From a virus: a stretch of DNA of 27,694 bases. The notes below the pieces were generated by a model. It was not told the DNA's origin and ran no database searches. It saw nothing but the letters and a program-made list of their open reading frames with translations. The position numbers and the translations under genes were made by a program. This document shows positions 14,493-21,385 of this stretch, one piece after another. Each line of letters begins with the position of its first letter. The first letter of the stretch is position 1. The stretch is from positions 1 to 27,694 of IMG/VR virus record IMGVR_UViG_3300030060_006606; one strand, 5' to 3'.

Positions 14493-14730
14493 TAGACTTC
14501 ACCTTAAAGTCAGGATGGTTTTGAGGGATTCTATGTGTTCTCCTATCTACTATATTACGAATTAATTGGGCCGAAGAAGTTACTCCTGCATTGAATCTCT
14601 TCTCAGCAGCGGGGTCATTAGGAGGAACCATATTGGCTTTCACTCTTTCAATTACCATTCCTATTTCTTTCGACTGTAATATATTCTTCAATATTTCATA
14701 TTCTACGTGTATAACTGTTTTCGCTCTCAT
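14482..14730 (-). CDS. Hypothetical protein (82 aa)
   Basis: An N-terminal strand (AKTVIHVEYEILKNIL) is followed by helices and an Arg/His-rich stretch (RNIVDRRTHRIPQNHP) near the C-terminus. No family is recognised. It overlaps the TFB gene stop by 4 nt (ATGA) and the next gene by 11 nt, so it is translated from the TFB operon. Confidence 0.6.
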   Translation of the reverse strand: MRAKTVIHVEYEILKNILQSKEIGMVIERVKANMVPPNDPAAEKRFNAGVTSSAQLIRNIVDRRTHRIPQNHPDFKVKSNDE

Positions 14731-15572
14731 CTTATTCCCTCTATTATATCATTCACTGTTAAATTAAATGTGTTCTCTATTTCTAATATTGATAATATTC
14801 TGCGATAATTATTCTTCACAGAAGTCAAACCAACACCAAATATTTCTGCTATTTCTTTCTGGTAAGTAGTTACCATTGGTTTAGTTGTTTCAACAAAATA
14901 AACTATCCCTGATAGATAGGCTGAGTTAGGCTGCTTAGGTTCTATCTTATCTAAGTAATAATATATGTTAATACAATCATTAATGTAAGCTCTATCTTTA
15001 TTTAACTTAAGACAGAACTTTTCAAACAAAGAAGAAACATTCGTATTAGCAAATATGTAAGATTTATTTAATTTCCTTGCATATAATTTTGCTAATTTAC
15101 TCAGCCTTTTAGGTGATATTTCTAATATAGCTGACGTTTCTTTTAGTGTGTATTCTTTCCCATACTCTTTCAAAATAATATAACCTAAAGCAGCAGCTCT
15201 TTCTTCTAGAGTCATTTTATTTGTATAGACTCCACTCTTTCTCAGCATAGAATCATACATTAGAATATCTCTTTTTGCTGAATCAGAGAGTTGAAATTCA
15301 CTAAGTACTACATTCATATGTAGTTCTCTTCTCTTTATTGTTCTCTGTTCTTTAGATAAACTATACATAACTGCTAACCTTCTCAATCTAGATGCCGTTT
15401 TAGTTTTACTTCTACCTATGTGGCTACCTAATTCTATATCTTTATGGCGAACTATTTCGTTATTCTCAAATATAGGAGCATCCATTATATTTCCTATAAT
15501 TAGCCCGCATTTCTGACAGGACCATTCTCCTTCTGTATCTACGATATCGCCTTTACATTCGCCACATTTCAT
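14727..15572 (-). CDS. tfb: Transcription initiation factor TFB (TFIIB homologue)
   Basis: A 281-residue protein with an N-terminal zinc ribbon (Cys3, Cys6, Cys19, Cys22). A linker follows with a G-S-x-I-G element and a basic R-L-R-R-L segment at the position of the B-reader, then two helical cyclin-like repeats. The second repeat ends in a helix-turn-helix-like TTYQKEIAEIFGVGLTSVKNNYRRIL. TFB recruits archaeal RNA polymerase to TBP-bound promoters and contacts the BRE. A virus-encoded copy could redirect the host polymerase to viral promoters such as the palindromic elements at 22.4-26.1 kb. A GGGGTGA ribosome site precedes ATG 15572. It is upstream of the E1, JAMM and chaperonin genes in the same direction. 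Confidence 0.88.
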   Translation of the reverse strand: MKCGECKGDIVDTEGEWSCQKCGLIIGNIMDAPIFENNEIVRHKDIELGSHIGRSKTKTASRLRRLAVMYSLSKEQRTIKRRELHMNVVLSEFQLSDSAKRDILMYDSMLRKSGVYTNKMTLEERAAALGYIILKEYGKEYTLKETSAILEISPKRLSKLAKLYARKLNKSYIFANTNVSSLFEKFCLKLNKDRAYINDCINIYYYLDKIEPKQPNSAYLSGIVYFVETTKPMVTTYQKEIAEIFGVGLTSVKNNYRRILSILEIENTFNLTVNDIIEGIR

Positions 15573-15605
15573 TTTGTCACCCCTTGGGATGACCGTTTCT
15601 TTTCT

Positions 15606-16850
15606 CTATTCCGACTGGAACAGCGAAATTCTTTGGTCAGTTTGTCCCAAACTATGTCCACTATTTAATCTTCCTTGAATAGTAGATACTCTTTTGACTA
15701 GCAGGTCGTCGTTTAACAACCCTAATGCTCTAGTTACAAATTGGTCGCCAGTTGGGGATTTATTGTCTAAATTATCCACACAAATAGGCCCATTCCATTT
15801 GCCCTGTTCTCCTTCATTATGTTCCCAAACATAAGTTGAAACATTTTGCTGCCCTTGAGATTTTAAACCTCTATCAGTTAGTTTCCAGTCTGCTAATTTA
15901 CCATGAATATACATGATGGTAGGTTTCTCTGAAACATCTAGTAGTCTATCAGGGCTGCCCCAATTAATTTTGATTCTGTCAGGATAACGAGATTGAATGT
16001 GAATCATCAAATCTCTTGCTCTTTCTTTAACAACTTTAGAAGTTCTATTCTGATGTAAGAAAGAAATCATTAGTTGTTCTTCAGCTTCTGTTGGTAATCT
16101 TTTCATTACTCTTTCCCAAAGAGCCGAAGGACTTAGGTTACTCCAATTGCCCCTTTTCTTTTTATTGAGATAGCTATTCATGTAAACGTTTAACTGTTTA
16201 ATTCCTATTTCTCCCCAAACTCCATCGGAGATTTCAATTGCCACCTTAGTATCACTAATAAGATTAACCTTTAATCTACATTCTATTCTCTTAGTTATAT
16301 ATCCATCTTCACTTTCTAGATAGAAATAATATGGTGCTCTATTCTCTAAAGCATAATGAACGTTCTCTGGTAGATGAATATGCTTTATTAGGAATTTATC
16401 TAACTCTGAGCCATCATCTGTAAAACACGACTTGTAAATCGTTCTGGCTAAGGCTGCAATAAGTACTGACTTATTACCCATCATTCCATTTATGTAATAA
16501 CGAGTTCCTACTTTATTGAATAAAACAACATATCCTTCATCACCAATAGTTATTGAGTGTGAGAATTCAGGAGCTTTGGGTTCTTCTACTACCTTTATTT
16601 TTTCACTTTCAGGCGTAAAGAAACCACGGCTTTCTCTTTTTTTCCAAGTTTGTCCGTAAATCTGTCTTCTGGATATTTTTAACTTATTAGTTAACCAATT
16701 CTTGATAGACTCTATCATAGGATTATTAGCTGTGCGATGATAATGTGCAGAGATAGTCTCTGTTCTATATGTCTTTTCATCACTAAATAATACTAATGTT
16801 GAATCGTATTCTCCTGAATCGTCTGGTCTTTTAATTAATAATTCTGGTAT
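15606..16850 (-). CDS. Hypothetical protein (about 414 aa), start unclear
   Basis: No family is recognised. It is a long soluble protein with a basic N-terminal helical segment, a beta-rich middle (residues about 100-220 of the long form) and a helical region with WERVMKRLPTEAEEQL. The first ATG is at 16718, without a ribosome site. The same frame continues open for 44 more plausible codons to 16850. There an AGGTGAT ribosome site and a GTGA stop/start overlap occur in the neighbouring frame. Either an unusual ATA start is used or one base is missing between GTG 16858 and the frame. It is the largest unknown protein in the window, so it is possibly a key virus-specific enzyme or structural factor. 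Confidence 0.6.
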   Translation of the reverse strand: MPELLIKRPDDSGEYDSTLVLFSDEKTYRTETISAHYHRTANNPMIESIKNWLTNKLKISRRQIYGQTWKKRESRGFFTPESEKIKVVEEPKAPEFSHSITIGDEGYVVLFNKVGTRYYINGMMGNKSVLIAALARTIYKSCFTDDGSELDKFLIKHIHLPENVHYALENRAPYYFYLESEDGYITKRIECRLKVNLISDTKVAIEISDGVWGEIGIKQLNVYMNSYLNKKKRGNWSNLSPSALWERVMKRLPTEAEEQLMISFLHQNRTSKVVKERARDLMIHIQSRYPDRIKINWGSPDRLLDVSEKPTIMYIHGKLADWKLTDRGLKSQGQQNVSTYVWEHNEGEQGKWNGPICVDNLDNKSPTGDQFVTRALGLLNDDLLVKRVSTIQGRLNSGHSLGQTDQRISLFQSE

Positions 16851-16854
16851 GTTA

Positions 16855-17007
16855 TCACCTCAATCTACTCCTATATCTCTCTAGACAAGAAGAGTGTATC
16901 TCTTGTCTTATGTCATTTGGGTGGGTTAGTTGCCCACCACATATTCTACATTTTGTTGCTATGTTCCCTTTAGGCCCACTGATGTAATCTGGATTCCTTT
17001 CTTTCAT
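16855..17007 (-). CDS. 50-residue zinc-finger micro-protein
   Basis: It contains KCRICGG followed by a histidine about 6 residues later, another histidine and a final cysteine (IHSSC), giving a treble-clef-like C-x2-C...H...C site. An AAGTGAT lies before the ATG. The 3' end carries the AGGTGAT ribosome site of the next gene, and the 5' end overlaps the gene at 16970-17173 by 38 nt. No family is assigned. Confidence 0.5.
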   Translation of the reverse strand: MKERNPDYISGPKGNIATKCRICGGQLTHPNDIRQEIHSSCLERYRSRLR

Positions 17008-17173
17008 TTTTATCACTTACTCTTTGTTTAGAGATAAGAAGATGCGGGTGCTTATCTAGCAATGCATCTATATTCTCTAATAATAAACTTTGGGACTCAA
17101 ACTCTTCCATCCAAACACTACCGTTCGCTTTACAGATACTTATTCTGTAGCGATATTGTGTTTGGTTTTCCAA
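16970..17173 (-). CDS. Hypothetical protein (67 aa)
   Basis: A small protein with a beta-hairpin-like N-terminus (YRYRISICKANGSVWMEEF), a helix (SLLLENIDALLDKH) and a basic C-terminal tail. No family is recognised. The start is TTG at 17173, preceded by GAGAGGG; it lies inside the 3' end of the upstream gene. Both neighbouring overlaps exceed 30 nt, so either this frame or its edges may be mis-set. Confidence 0.45.
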   Translation of the reverse strand: MENQTQYRYRISICKANGSVWMEEFESQSLLLENIDALLDKHPHLLISKQRVSDKNERKESRLHQWA

Positions 17174-17448
17174 TCTTTATCCCTCTCTATATATTCCATT
17201 AAATCGAGATATTCATCTCTCTTCTGCTTCAACCAATCCACTACTTCATAAGAACGCACAATTTTGTTCTTTATCAAGACTTGCCTTATTTCTTTATTAC
17301 AAAGTAATTCTTTGGTTTCTGGTAATAAATCGAGTTCTTGTAATTTGTCTATGTATTCTATTACTCTATGGTATGAATGAACTGGTATTAAATCACTTAA
17401 TATGTCAACCATACACTCTCTTAATTCCTTTAAATCTTTAAATATCAT
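17140..17448 (-). CDS. Hypothetical helical protein (102 aa)
   Basis: An all-helical protein rich in Leu, Glu and Lys, with helices around LKELRECMVDIL, HRVIEYIDKLQEL and VVDWLKQKRDEYLDLMEYI. No metal site or membrane segment is visible and no family is recognised. It begins at the stop of the winged-helix gene (one-base overlap, TAATG), so it is expressed from the same mRNA as that regulator. Confidence 0.55.
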   Translation of the reverse strand: MIFKDLKELRECMVDILSDLIPVHSYHRVIEYIDKLQELDLLPETKELLCNKEIRQVLIKNKIVRSYEVVDWLKQKRDEYLDLMEYIERDKDWKTKHNIATE

Positions 17449-17879
17449 TATATTCCCTTTATCTCTTTATGTATGAAGTCCCAGTTATCTCTTTTTACCA
17501 TTGTGGATAAACTGTTTATTTCATTAGTAGTTGTATCTATTACGTGTCTATATCGATACAATGCTGCTCCTCTTCTTGGTTCTGTATCTTCACTCCCATA
17601 TTTTCTTATTAAGTTACTATAGTTTATACTCCATTTACAGATAGTATAACTGTGGTCTAGACTATTAGAAGTTAATCGAAAAGCCTTGTGTTTCCCTGAC
17701 TTATCGAAAATTCCAGTCTTTGATAGTATATTTCCTAACTCTTGAGAAGTTACTCCCAATTTACCTGAAAATAAATCAATTATTTGGTGGGTTGACATCT
17801 CGCCTTCCCTATTCAAAGCTAATACTATTTTCTCTATTTTCCTACACTTTCTTCCTGTAAAAAACAATAACCTATGCAT
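17448..17879 (-). CDS. Winged helix-turn-helix protein (143 aa)
   Basis: After a short basic N-terminus, residues about 12-62 form a winged-helix pattern: KIEKIVLALNREG, then STHQIIDLFSGKLG and VTSQELGNILSKTG, then a strand with FRLT. The rest is Tyr/Arg-rich and unrecognised. It is probably a DNA-binding regulator. AAGGAG lies 8 nt before ATG 17879. Upstream is a 200-bp gap with structured element C, so this gene heads a transcription unit that includes the next genes to the left. Confidence 0.55.
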   Translation of the reverse strand: MHRLLFFTGRKCRKIEKIVLALNREGEMSTHQIIDLFSGKLGVTSQELGNILSKTGIFDKSGKHKAFRLTSNSLDHSYTICKWSINYSNLIRKYGSEDTEPRRGAALYRYRHVIDTTTNEINSLSTMVKRDNWDFIHKEIKGI

Positions 17880-17907
17880 CTTAATTTCTCCTTTTTGGTA
17901 ATCTTTT

Positions 17908-17978
17908 CTACATTTTTTTATCTATATGAAGTCTAGCCTAAATGTTACTGGTAAGGCTATTTTCATTGAAAAATGTAG
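17908..17978 (-). promoter_or_regulatory. Structured leader element C, upstream of the wHTH gene
   Basis: This lies in the 200-nt gap 17880-18079, which has no gene. CTACATTTTT (17908-17917) is the exact inverse complement of AAAAATGTAG (17969-17978), a 10-bp closing stem. Inside it TAGCCT (17934-17939) pairs with AGGCTA (17954-17959). As in elements A and B, the 3' strand in transcript sense is followed within a few bases by the AAGGAG site of the downstream gene. The rest of the gap (17979-18079) holds an AT-rich TATA-like run and a weak GAGG/CCTC hairpin. Confidence 0.45.
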
Positions 17979-18079
17979 TGTTTATATTTTGTTCCTAATT
18001 AATGTTAGAAACCTAGTGTGTGGGAAGAGGGATTACCTCCTTTATCTCTTATTACTTGGTAAACCACAATGTATCTTAT

Positions 18080-18283
18080 CTAGCAGTTTCCGCCAACAAT
18101 AGCGGGAACTAAATCTACATCTGATACGTCATCCCAGTTAACTGCTGAGATGTCAGTTCGGTTAATCATTTCACCATCAACGAAAACCCAATGGGTTGCG
18201 TGTTCGTTTATATGGTCCATTATTTCGCTCACTGCTACTGACATTTCTGTGTGTCCTGTTTCATTCAATATTCTTAGTTTCAT
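18080..18283 (-). CDS. Beta-grasp ubiquitin-like / sulfur-carrier protein ending GGNC
   Basis: A 67-residue protein with the strand-helix-strand order of the beta-grasp fold. Two N-terminal strands (KLRILNETG and EMSVAVSE) are followed by a helix (IMDHINEHA), the strand WVFVDGEMI and a final strand VDLVPAIVGG. The last part resembles ThiS/MoaD and phage tail-assembly ubiquitin-like proteins (D-x-D-x-x-x-P-x-x-x-GG). Two residues, Asn-Cys, follow the Gly64-Gly65 pair, so a protease would have to expose the glycine before adenylation. That fits the JAMM protease and E1-like enzyme encoded at 12.9-14.1 kb. The GG codons do not overlap any downstream ribosome site. The start overlaps the coiled-coil gene as ATGA. 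The fold is assigned by eye. Confidence 0.6.
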   Translation of the reverse strand: MKLRILNETGHTEMSVAVSEIMDHINEHATHWVFVDGEMINRTDISAVNWDDVSDVDLVPAIVGGNC

Positions 18284-18546
18284 TCTATTTTTCCTCCTTT
18301 AATTTCTTCCCTTTGTTCTTTTATTAAGGTGTCTTTTTCTTGGATTCGGCCACTTAGGACCAAAATTGTTTTCTCGTAATGAGACACAACGTTGGCTACC
18401 TCTTGTAGTTTACTCTGCAACTGTGTTATTATGGCCTTATATTGCTCATTAGTTTGCAGTAAAGCTGTCCTACCCAAGTTATTTCCTTCTATTTCGCTTT
18501 CCAATCTTTCTATATCTTTCATTAATTCTAGTTTTGTTTTTCCCAT
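18280..18546 (-). CDS. Coiled-coil protein (88 aa)
   Basis: Heptad-rich throughout (LMKDIERLESEIEG at the start, QYKAIITQLQSKLQEVANVV in the middle, GRIQEKDTLIKEQREEI near the end), with almost no aromatic residues. It is expected to form a long coiled coil. It overlaps the ubiquitin-like gene start by 4 nt, so the two are coupled. No family is assigned; it could be a scaffold or a modification target, which is inference. Confidence 0.6.
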   Translation of the reverse strand: MGKTKLELMKDIERLESEIEGNNLGRTALLQTNEQYKAIITQLQSKLQEVANVVSHYEKTILVLSGRIQEKDTLIKEQREEIKGGKIE

Positions 18547-18672
18547 TTATTTTCCTCCTTTAATTTCTTTTGCTACTAGTGAGTCTATGCAGTCAAAACA
18601 TACTCTATACTCTGTGCATCTCATTCTCATAGGAGCATTATAAAAATCAATCTTACATAATTGACATTTCAT
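18547..18672 (-). CDS. 41-residue zinc-ribbon micro-protein
   Basis: C-x2-C at residues 3-6 (KCQLCK) and C-x2-C at 25-28 (VCFDCID), plus Cys19, match a compact zinc ribbon. The ATG overlaps the stop of the large upstream gene as ATGA, and its stop abuts the coiled-coil gene. Its general form is like the 38-residue protein at 367-483. Confidence 0.55.
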   Translation of the reverse strand: MKCQLCKIDFYNAPMRMRCTEYRVCFDCIDSLVAKEIKGGK

Positions 18673-19919
18673 TTATTTCCCTCTAATAACTCACCAATCA
18701 TATCGCTGGCTTTCTTCTTTGTCAAGTATTGATTGGGTGTGCCACCTAACTTTCTGATATAAGCTAATTGCTTTTCAGTTGCTGACTCATCTAATCTACT
18801 AATTATCTTTACAGTTCTATTTCTTTGTTTAGGTGATATTGACTGTAATGAATTAATCCTTCTAATCATATCTCTTAAGAAAGATACTTCCCAATCATTT
18901 CTACCGCTTTCTTCTGTAAAGTGACTTATTTCGTTCTCGGTACAAAACCGTTCTAAAGCACTATCCATTAGTCTCTGTCGTTCACGCTCCCTCTCGGTCC
19001 TTTCTACTTCTCTGATGCGTAACCTTTCTGCTCTTTCTTCTCTTTCAATTCTCCTTTCTTCAGCAATCCTAGCTCTCTTTTCATTAATTTCTACTATTCT
19101 TGCTTCTCTTGTTAATTTCTTTTGGTTGAAAGTTTCCTTATGTGTTTCTAGGTTAAAGTAGAATATCATTAAGTCGTTCCACAATCTATCGTTTGGATAT
19201 CCCGTAGTATTAATTTGTGCTTTATTATTATCTGGATGATTCCATCTCCAAACAATTGAAGCCATTTTGTAAGATGGTGTACCGTATTTACCTTCTGATT
19301 TTTTACGTAGTAGTAGTTGGTTTTCCATCCATTCGGTGTCGGTATCCCAATATGGTTTGCCCTTTCTGGTATTCATAATTAAATCAAGTTCTTTAATTTC
19401 ATCAAACCATTCTTTGAATTGCTCTCCATTATTCTTCCACCACCATTCTGCTTTCATTGACTTAACGGCTTCTTTAATCCATTCTTTGACTCTTTCTTGA
19501 GTTACCATATCTTCTGGAATGTTTAGATTTTCAACCATGTGTCGAACAATCATCCAAAAACCAATGTGTTCGCTACCAACGATTTCTAGTCTACCATTTT
19601 CGGTATTCTCTATCTCAAAATGCCAAGCTATTTGATGTCCACAAATACATTCGTGTGGATGAGCGTTATTATGTGGCTCTGGTAATACATCGTTTATTGT
19701 ATGATTCAAAGGTATATACCAAACGTTACCTGTTGCTTTCCATTCTTTTCTTGCTTCTGTCCAATCATCTGCTACCGATAATTCGGTTAGATTATTTTTC
19801 AGTGCAACGTTATATGCTCCACTTGGATTATGCCATTTACCTCCAACAGCATCTGAAATAATATCTCCTGTGGCTATAAATTCTCTATCATTCATCCTTA
19901 CGTGTCTTGCTCTATTCAT
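18669..19919 (-). CDS. Large hypothetical protein with Arg/Glu coiled coil and KQLAYIRKLGG tail
   Basis: A 416-residue protein. The N-terminal half is Trp-rich with a HECICGHQIAWH cluster that could bind zinc or iron. Residues about 275-325 form a long Arg/Glu helix. The C-terminus has ATEKQLAYIRKLGGTPNQYLTKKKASDMIGELL, a module like the small KQ-x-x-YI-x-x-LGG domain found at the ends of many phage and nuclease-like proteins. A nucleic-acid-related role is plausible, but no catalytic motif is visible. AGGAG lies 8 nt before ATG 19919, which overlaps the preceding stop region by 8 nt. Confidence 0.6.
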   Translation of the reverse strand: MNRARHVRMNDREFIATGDIISDAVGGKWHNPSGAYNVALKNNLTELSVADDWTEARKEWKATGNVWYIPLNHTINDVLPEPHNNAHPHECICGHQIAWHFEIENTENGRLEIVGSEHIGFWMIVRHMVENLNIPEDMVTQERVKEWIKEAVKSMKAEWWWKNNGEQFKEWFDEIKELDLIMNTRKGKPYWDTDTEWMENQLLLRKKSEGKYGTPSYKMASIVWRWNHPDNNKAQINTTGYPNDRLWNDLMIFYFNLETHKETFNQKKLTREARIVEINEKRARIAEERRIEREERAERLRIREVERTERERERQRLMDSALERFCTENEISHFTEESGRNDWEVSFLRDMIRRINSLQSISPKQRNRTVKIISRLDESATEKQLAYIRKLGGTPNQYLTKKKASDMIGELLEGNK

Positions 19920-20157
19920 TCTGGTCGCTCCTAATTTCCATCAATGGTAATTTTCTTCTTTCTATTTTCTGTACTAATTTCTGTATCTTTTCATAAAATG
20001 AATCACTATGAATACAGTCTTGACAGGCAAACTTACCTCTTACATCATAAATTACTCTTTCATTTTCCCAACAATGAGTACATGTGAAAACATGATGTTC
20101 TCTTTCTGTCTTTTCTAATTCCAAATTATGTTCTTTTAAGTATCTAAAAATTCTCAT
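19912..20157 (-). CDS. Zinc-ribbon protein (81 aa)
   Basis: C-x2-C (FTCTHCWEN) and C-x2-C (FACQDCIHS), separated by about 15 residues, form a classic four-cysteine zinc ribbon, followed by a basic amphipathic helix (YEKIQKLVQKIERRK). Probably nucleic-acid or protein binding. It lies directly upstream of the 416-residue gene and overlaps its start, so the two are co-expressed. Confidence 0.6.
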   Translation of the reverse strand: MRIFRYLKEHNLELEKTEREHHVFTCTHCWENERVIYDVRGKFACQDCIHSDSFYEKIQKLVQKIERRKLPLMEIRSDQNE

Positions 20158-20159
20158 AT

Positions 20160-20408
20160 TTACTCTCCGTATTCTTCTTCTTCCATCTGCATAAAGGCGT
20201 GTTGGTCTGCTAAGTATGCATCTAATATTTCATCTATCTTTTCATATAGACTTTTAGCCACACCGCCAATCATTTTTCTTTTCCACCCCATCCATATTTT
20301 GAAGTGTGAGTTAATGATAACTTTTGGTTCATTATCATCTCCAACTGCAATTACTATTGGGGGCATCGTGCTACTATCTATTAATCTAAATTCTATCTGT
20401 TTTTCCAT
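20160..20408 (-). CDS. Hypothetical protein (82 aa)
   Basis: A beta-rich N-terminus (IEFRLID and PIVIAVGDDNEPKVIIN) is followed by an amphipathic helix and an acidic C-terminus (MQMEEEEYGE). No family is recognised. GGAGGAAG lies just before the ATG. It is the first gene after the tRNA terminator, and only about 17 nt separate the start from that terminator. Confidence 0.55.
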   Translation of the reverse strand: MEKQIEFRLIDSSTMPPIVIAVGDDNEPKVIINSHFKIWMGWKRKMIGGVAKSLYEKIDEILDAYLADQHAFMQMEEEEYGE

Positions 20409-20424
20409 ATTTCTTCCTCCTTAT

Positions 20425-20432
20425 TAAAAAAA
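20425..20432 (-). terminator. Poly-T terminator after tRNA-Lys
   Basis: Directly 3' of the tRNA discriminator base the minus strand reads C then seven T residues. T-rich runs end archaeal transcription, so the tRNA can be a separate short transcript. Confidence 0.5.
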
Positions 20433-20433
20433 G

Positions 20434-20585
20434 TGGGTCTAGAGGGATTTGAACCCCCGACCAACGGGTATCTTCTGGCATGGGAATGGGTGGAGTTGAA
20501 TTCCCCGTCCGTTTGTGTCTTTATTCCCTTTACTGGACAAATGCCATTAAAAGCCCGCTGCGCTACCTGACTGCGCCATAGACCC
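20434..20585 (-). tRNA. tRNA-Lys(UUU) with a 78-nt archaeal intron
   Basis: The exons are 20548-20585 (38 nt) and 20470 minus one to 20434 (36 nt). The acceptor stem is GGGTCTA/TAGACCC, the D stem GCGC/GCGC, the anticodon stem GCGGG/CCCGT with loop CTTTTAA (anticodon TTT), and the T stem GGGGG/CCCTC with loop TTCAAAT. Discriminator A; CCA is not encoded. The intron (20470-20547) sits after position 37. Junctions form a canonical bulge-helix-bulge: bulges TA^A and AT^A flank the 4-bp helix CTTT/GAAG, and the intron is closed by TGGCAT/ATGCCA. It would be spliced by the host tRNA endonuclease. This is strong evidence for an archaeal host. The gene lies alone between T-runs in a minus-strand gene array. 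Confidence 0.95.
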
Positions 20586-20598
20586 CTTTTTTTAAATA

Positions 20599-20838
20599 TT
20601 AACCGAATAATGCTGTATTCGATTCTTCTCCATGTCCGTTATATTTGCCACTCATTACTCTGTGTAAATTACCGGACGCTGTTGGATAGATTGTTTTTAC
20701 ACAATCCATTATTGCTCCTGCTGATAGTAGGACTGCTTCCCACTCATCATCTTTAATTGCCTCAAGCATATTACTTGCTAAGTTCTTAATTACGTCGTTC
20801 AGTTCTGTTTCTATTCTTGTAAAGTATTTGTCATTCAT
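20599..20838 (-). CDS. Hypothetical protein (79 aa)
   Basis: A helical N-terminal two thirds (RIETELNDVIKNLASNMLEAI and WEAVLLSAGAIMDCVKTIY) is followed by a Gly/Asn-rich tail. No family is recognised. It overlaps the next gene upstream by 8 nt. Its 3' end lies 13 nt before the tRNA. Confidence 0.55.
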   Translation of the reverse strand: MNDKYFTRIETELNDVIKNLASNMLEAIKDDEWEAVLLSAGAIMDCVKTIYPTASGNLHRVMSGKYNGHGEESNTALFG

Positions 20839-21385
20839 TTTTTATTCCTCTTATTCTTTTATTCTCACTCTCTAAGAAATTATACCATTCCTTAGTTTTC
20901 TTCTTTATGTGGTCTTTTGGCCACCAATTGGGTGCTCCAAACTTCCAACTTGCTATTCTCCATTTATCTTCTAAATAATATGTTCGGTAAGCAAGGACCG
21001 CATCATCATTTTTGTATTCATCTGGCATCGCTTGAGCAAACTCTGTAAGTCCTTTATTACTCAATAGTGCAGATACTTCTTCAATATCATATTTAAATTC
21101 ATTAAGAAGCAATTCTACTTTATGAACTCTATGATATCTATTAGTATATTCTTTACATAGACCGATTGTATGGTCTACTAACCAATTAAAATTCTTTCCT
21201 GATTCTCTAGCCCATATTGTGCAAGGATGGTTCGCCATAACAGATTTGAATGGGGAGTTGAATCCATTCATTTCCATTATGGTCGAAACCATCTGTAAGC
21301 TTTCTGTAGGCATTTTCACAACATGTTTGTCCATCATCATTTCTGCTGCTGAAAAAGGATTATCATCTAATACAAATATATTCAC
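20831..21385 (-). CDS. Phage-type conserved protein with DKHVVKM and HPCTIWARES motifs
   Basis: A 184-residue protein starting MNIFVLDDNPFSAA, with DKHVVKMPTESLQM (residues about 20-33), HPCTIWARESGKNFNWL, GLTEFAQAMPDEYK and AYRTYYLEDK. I know this set of motifs from proteins common in tailed phages, often adjacent to nucleotide or DNA metabolism genes. I cannot name the activity with confidence. GTG 21385 is used because GAGG lies 7 nt upstream and the GTG overlaps the upstream stop as GTGA. A TTG 12 codons earlier is less likely. It suggests gene exchange between archaeal and bacterial viruses. Confidence 0.65.
   Translation of the reverse strand: MNIFVLDDNPFSAAEMMMDKHVVKMPTESLQMVSTIMEMNGFNSPFKSVMANHPCTIWARESGKNFNWLVDHTIGLCKEYTNRYHRVHKVELLLNEFKYDIEEVSALLSNKGLTEFAQAMPDEYKNDDAVLAYRTYYLEDKWRIASWKFGAPNWWPKDHIKKKTKEWYNFLESENKRIRGIKNE

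Noticed and set aside
20434-20585. tRNA gene as an integration (att) site
   Set aside because: No second copy of the tRNA 3' end and no integrase gene were found in the window.
20831-21385. Naming the DKHVVKM protein a DNA glycosylase
   Set aside because: I recall such labels for some phage proteins, but the motifs visible here do not prove the activity, so I left it unnamed.
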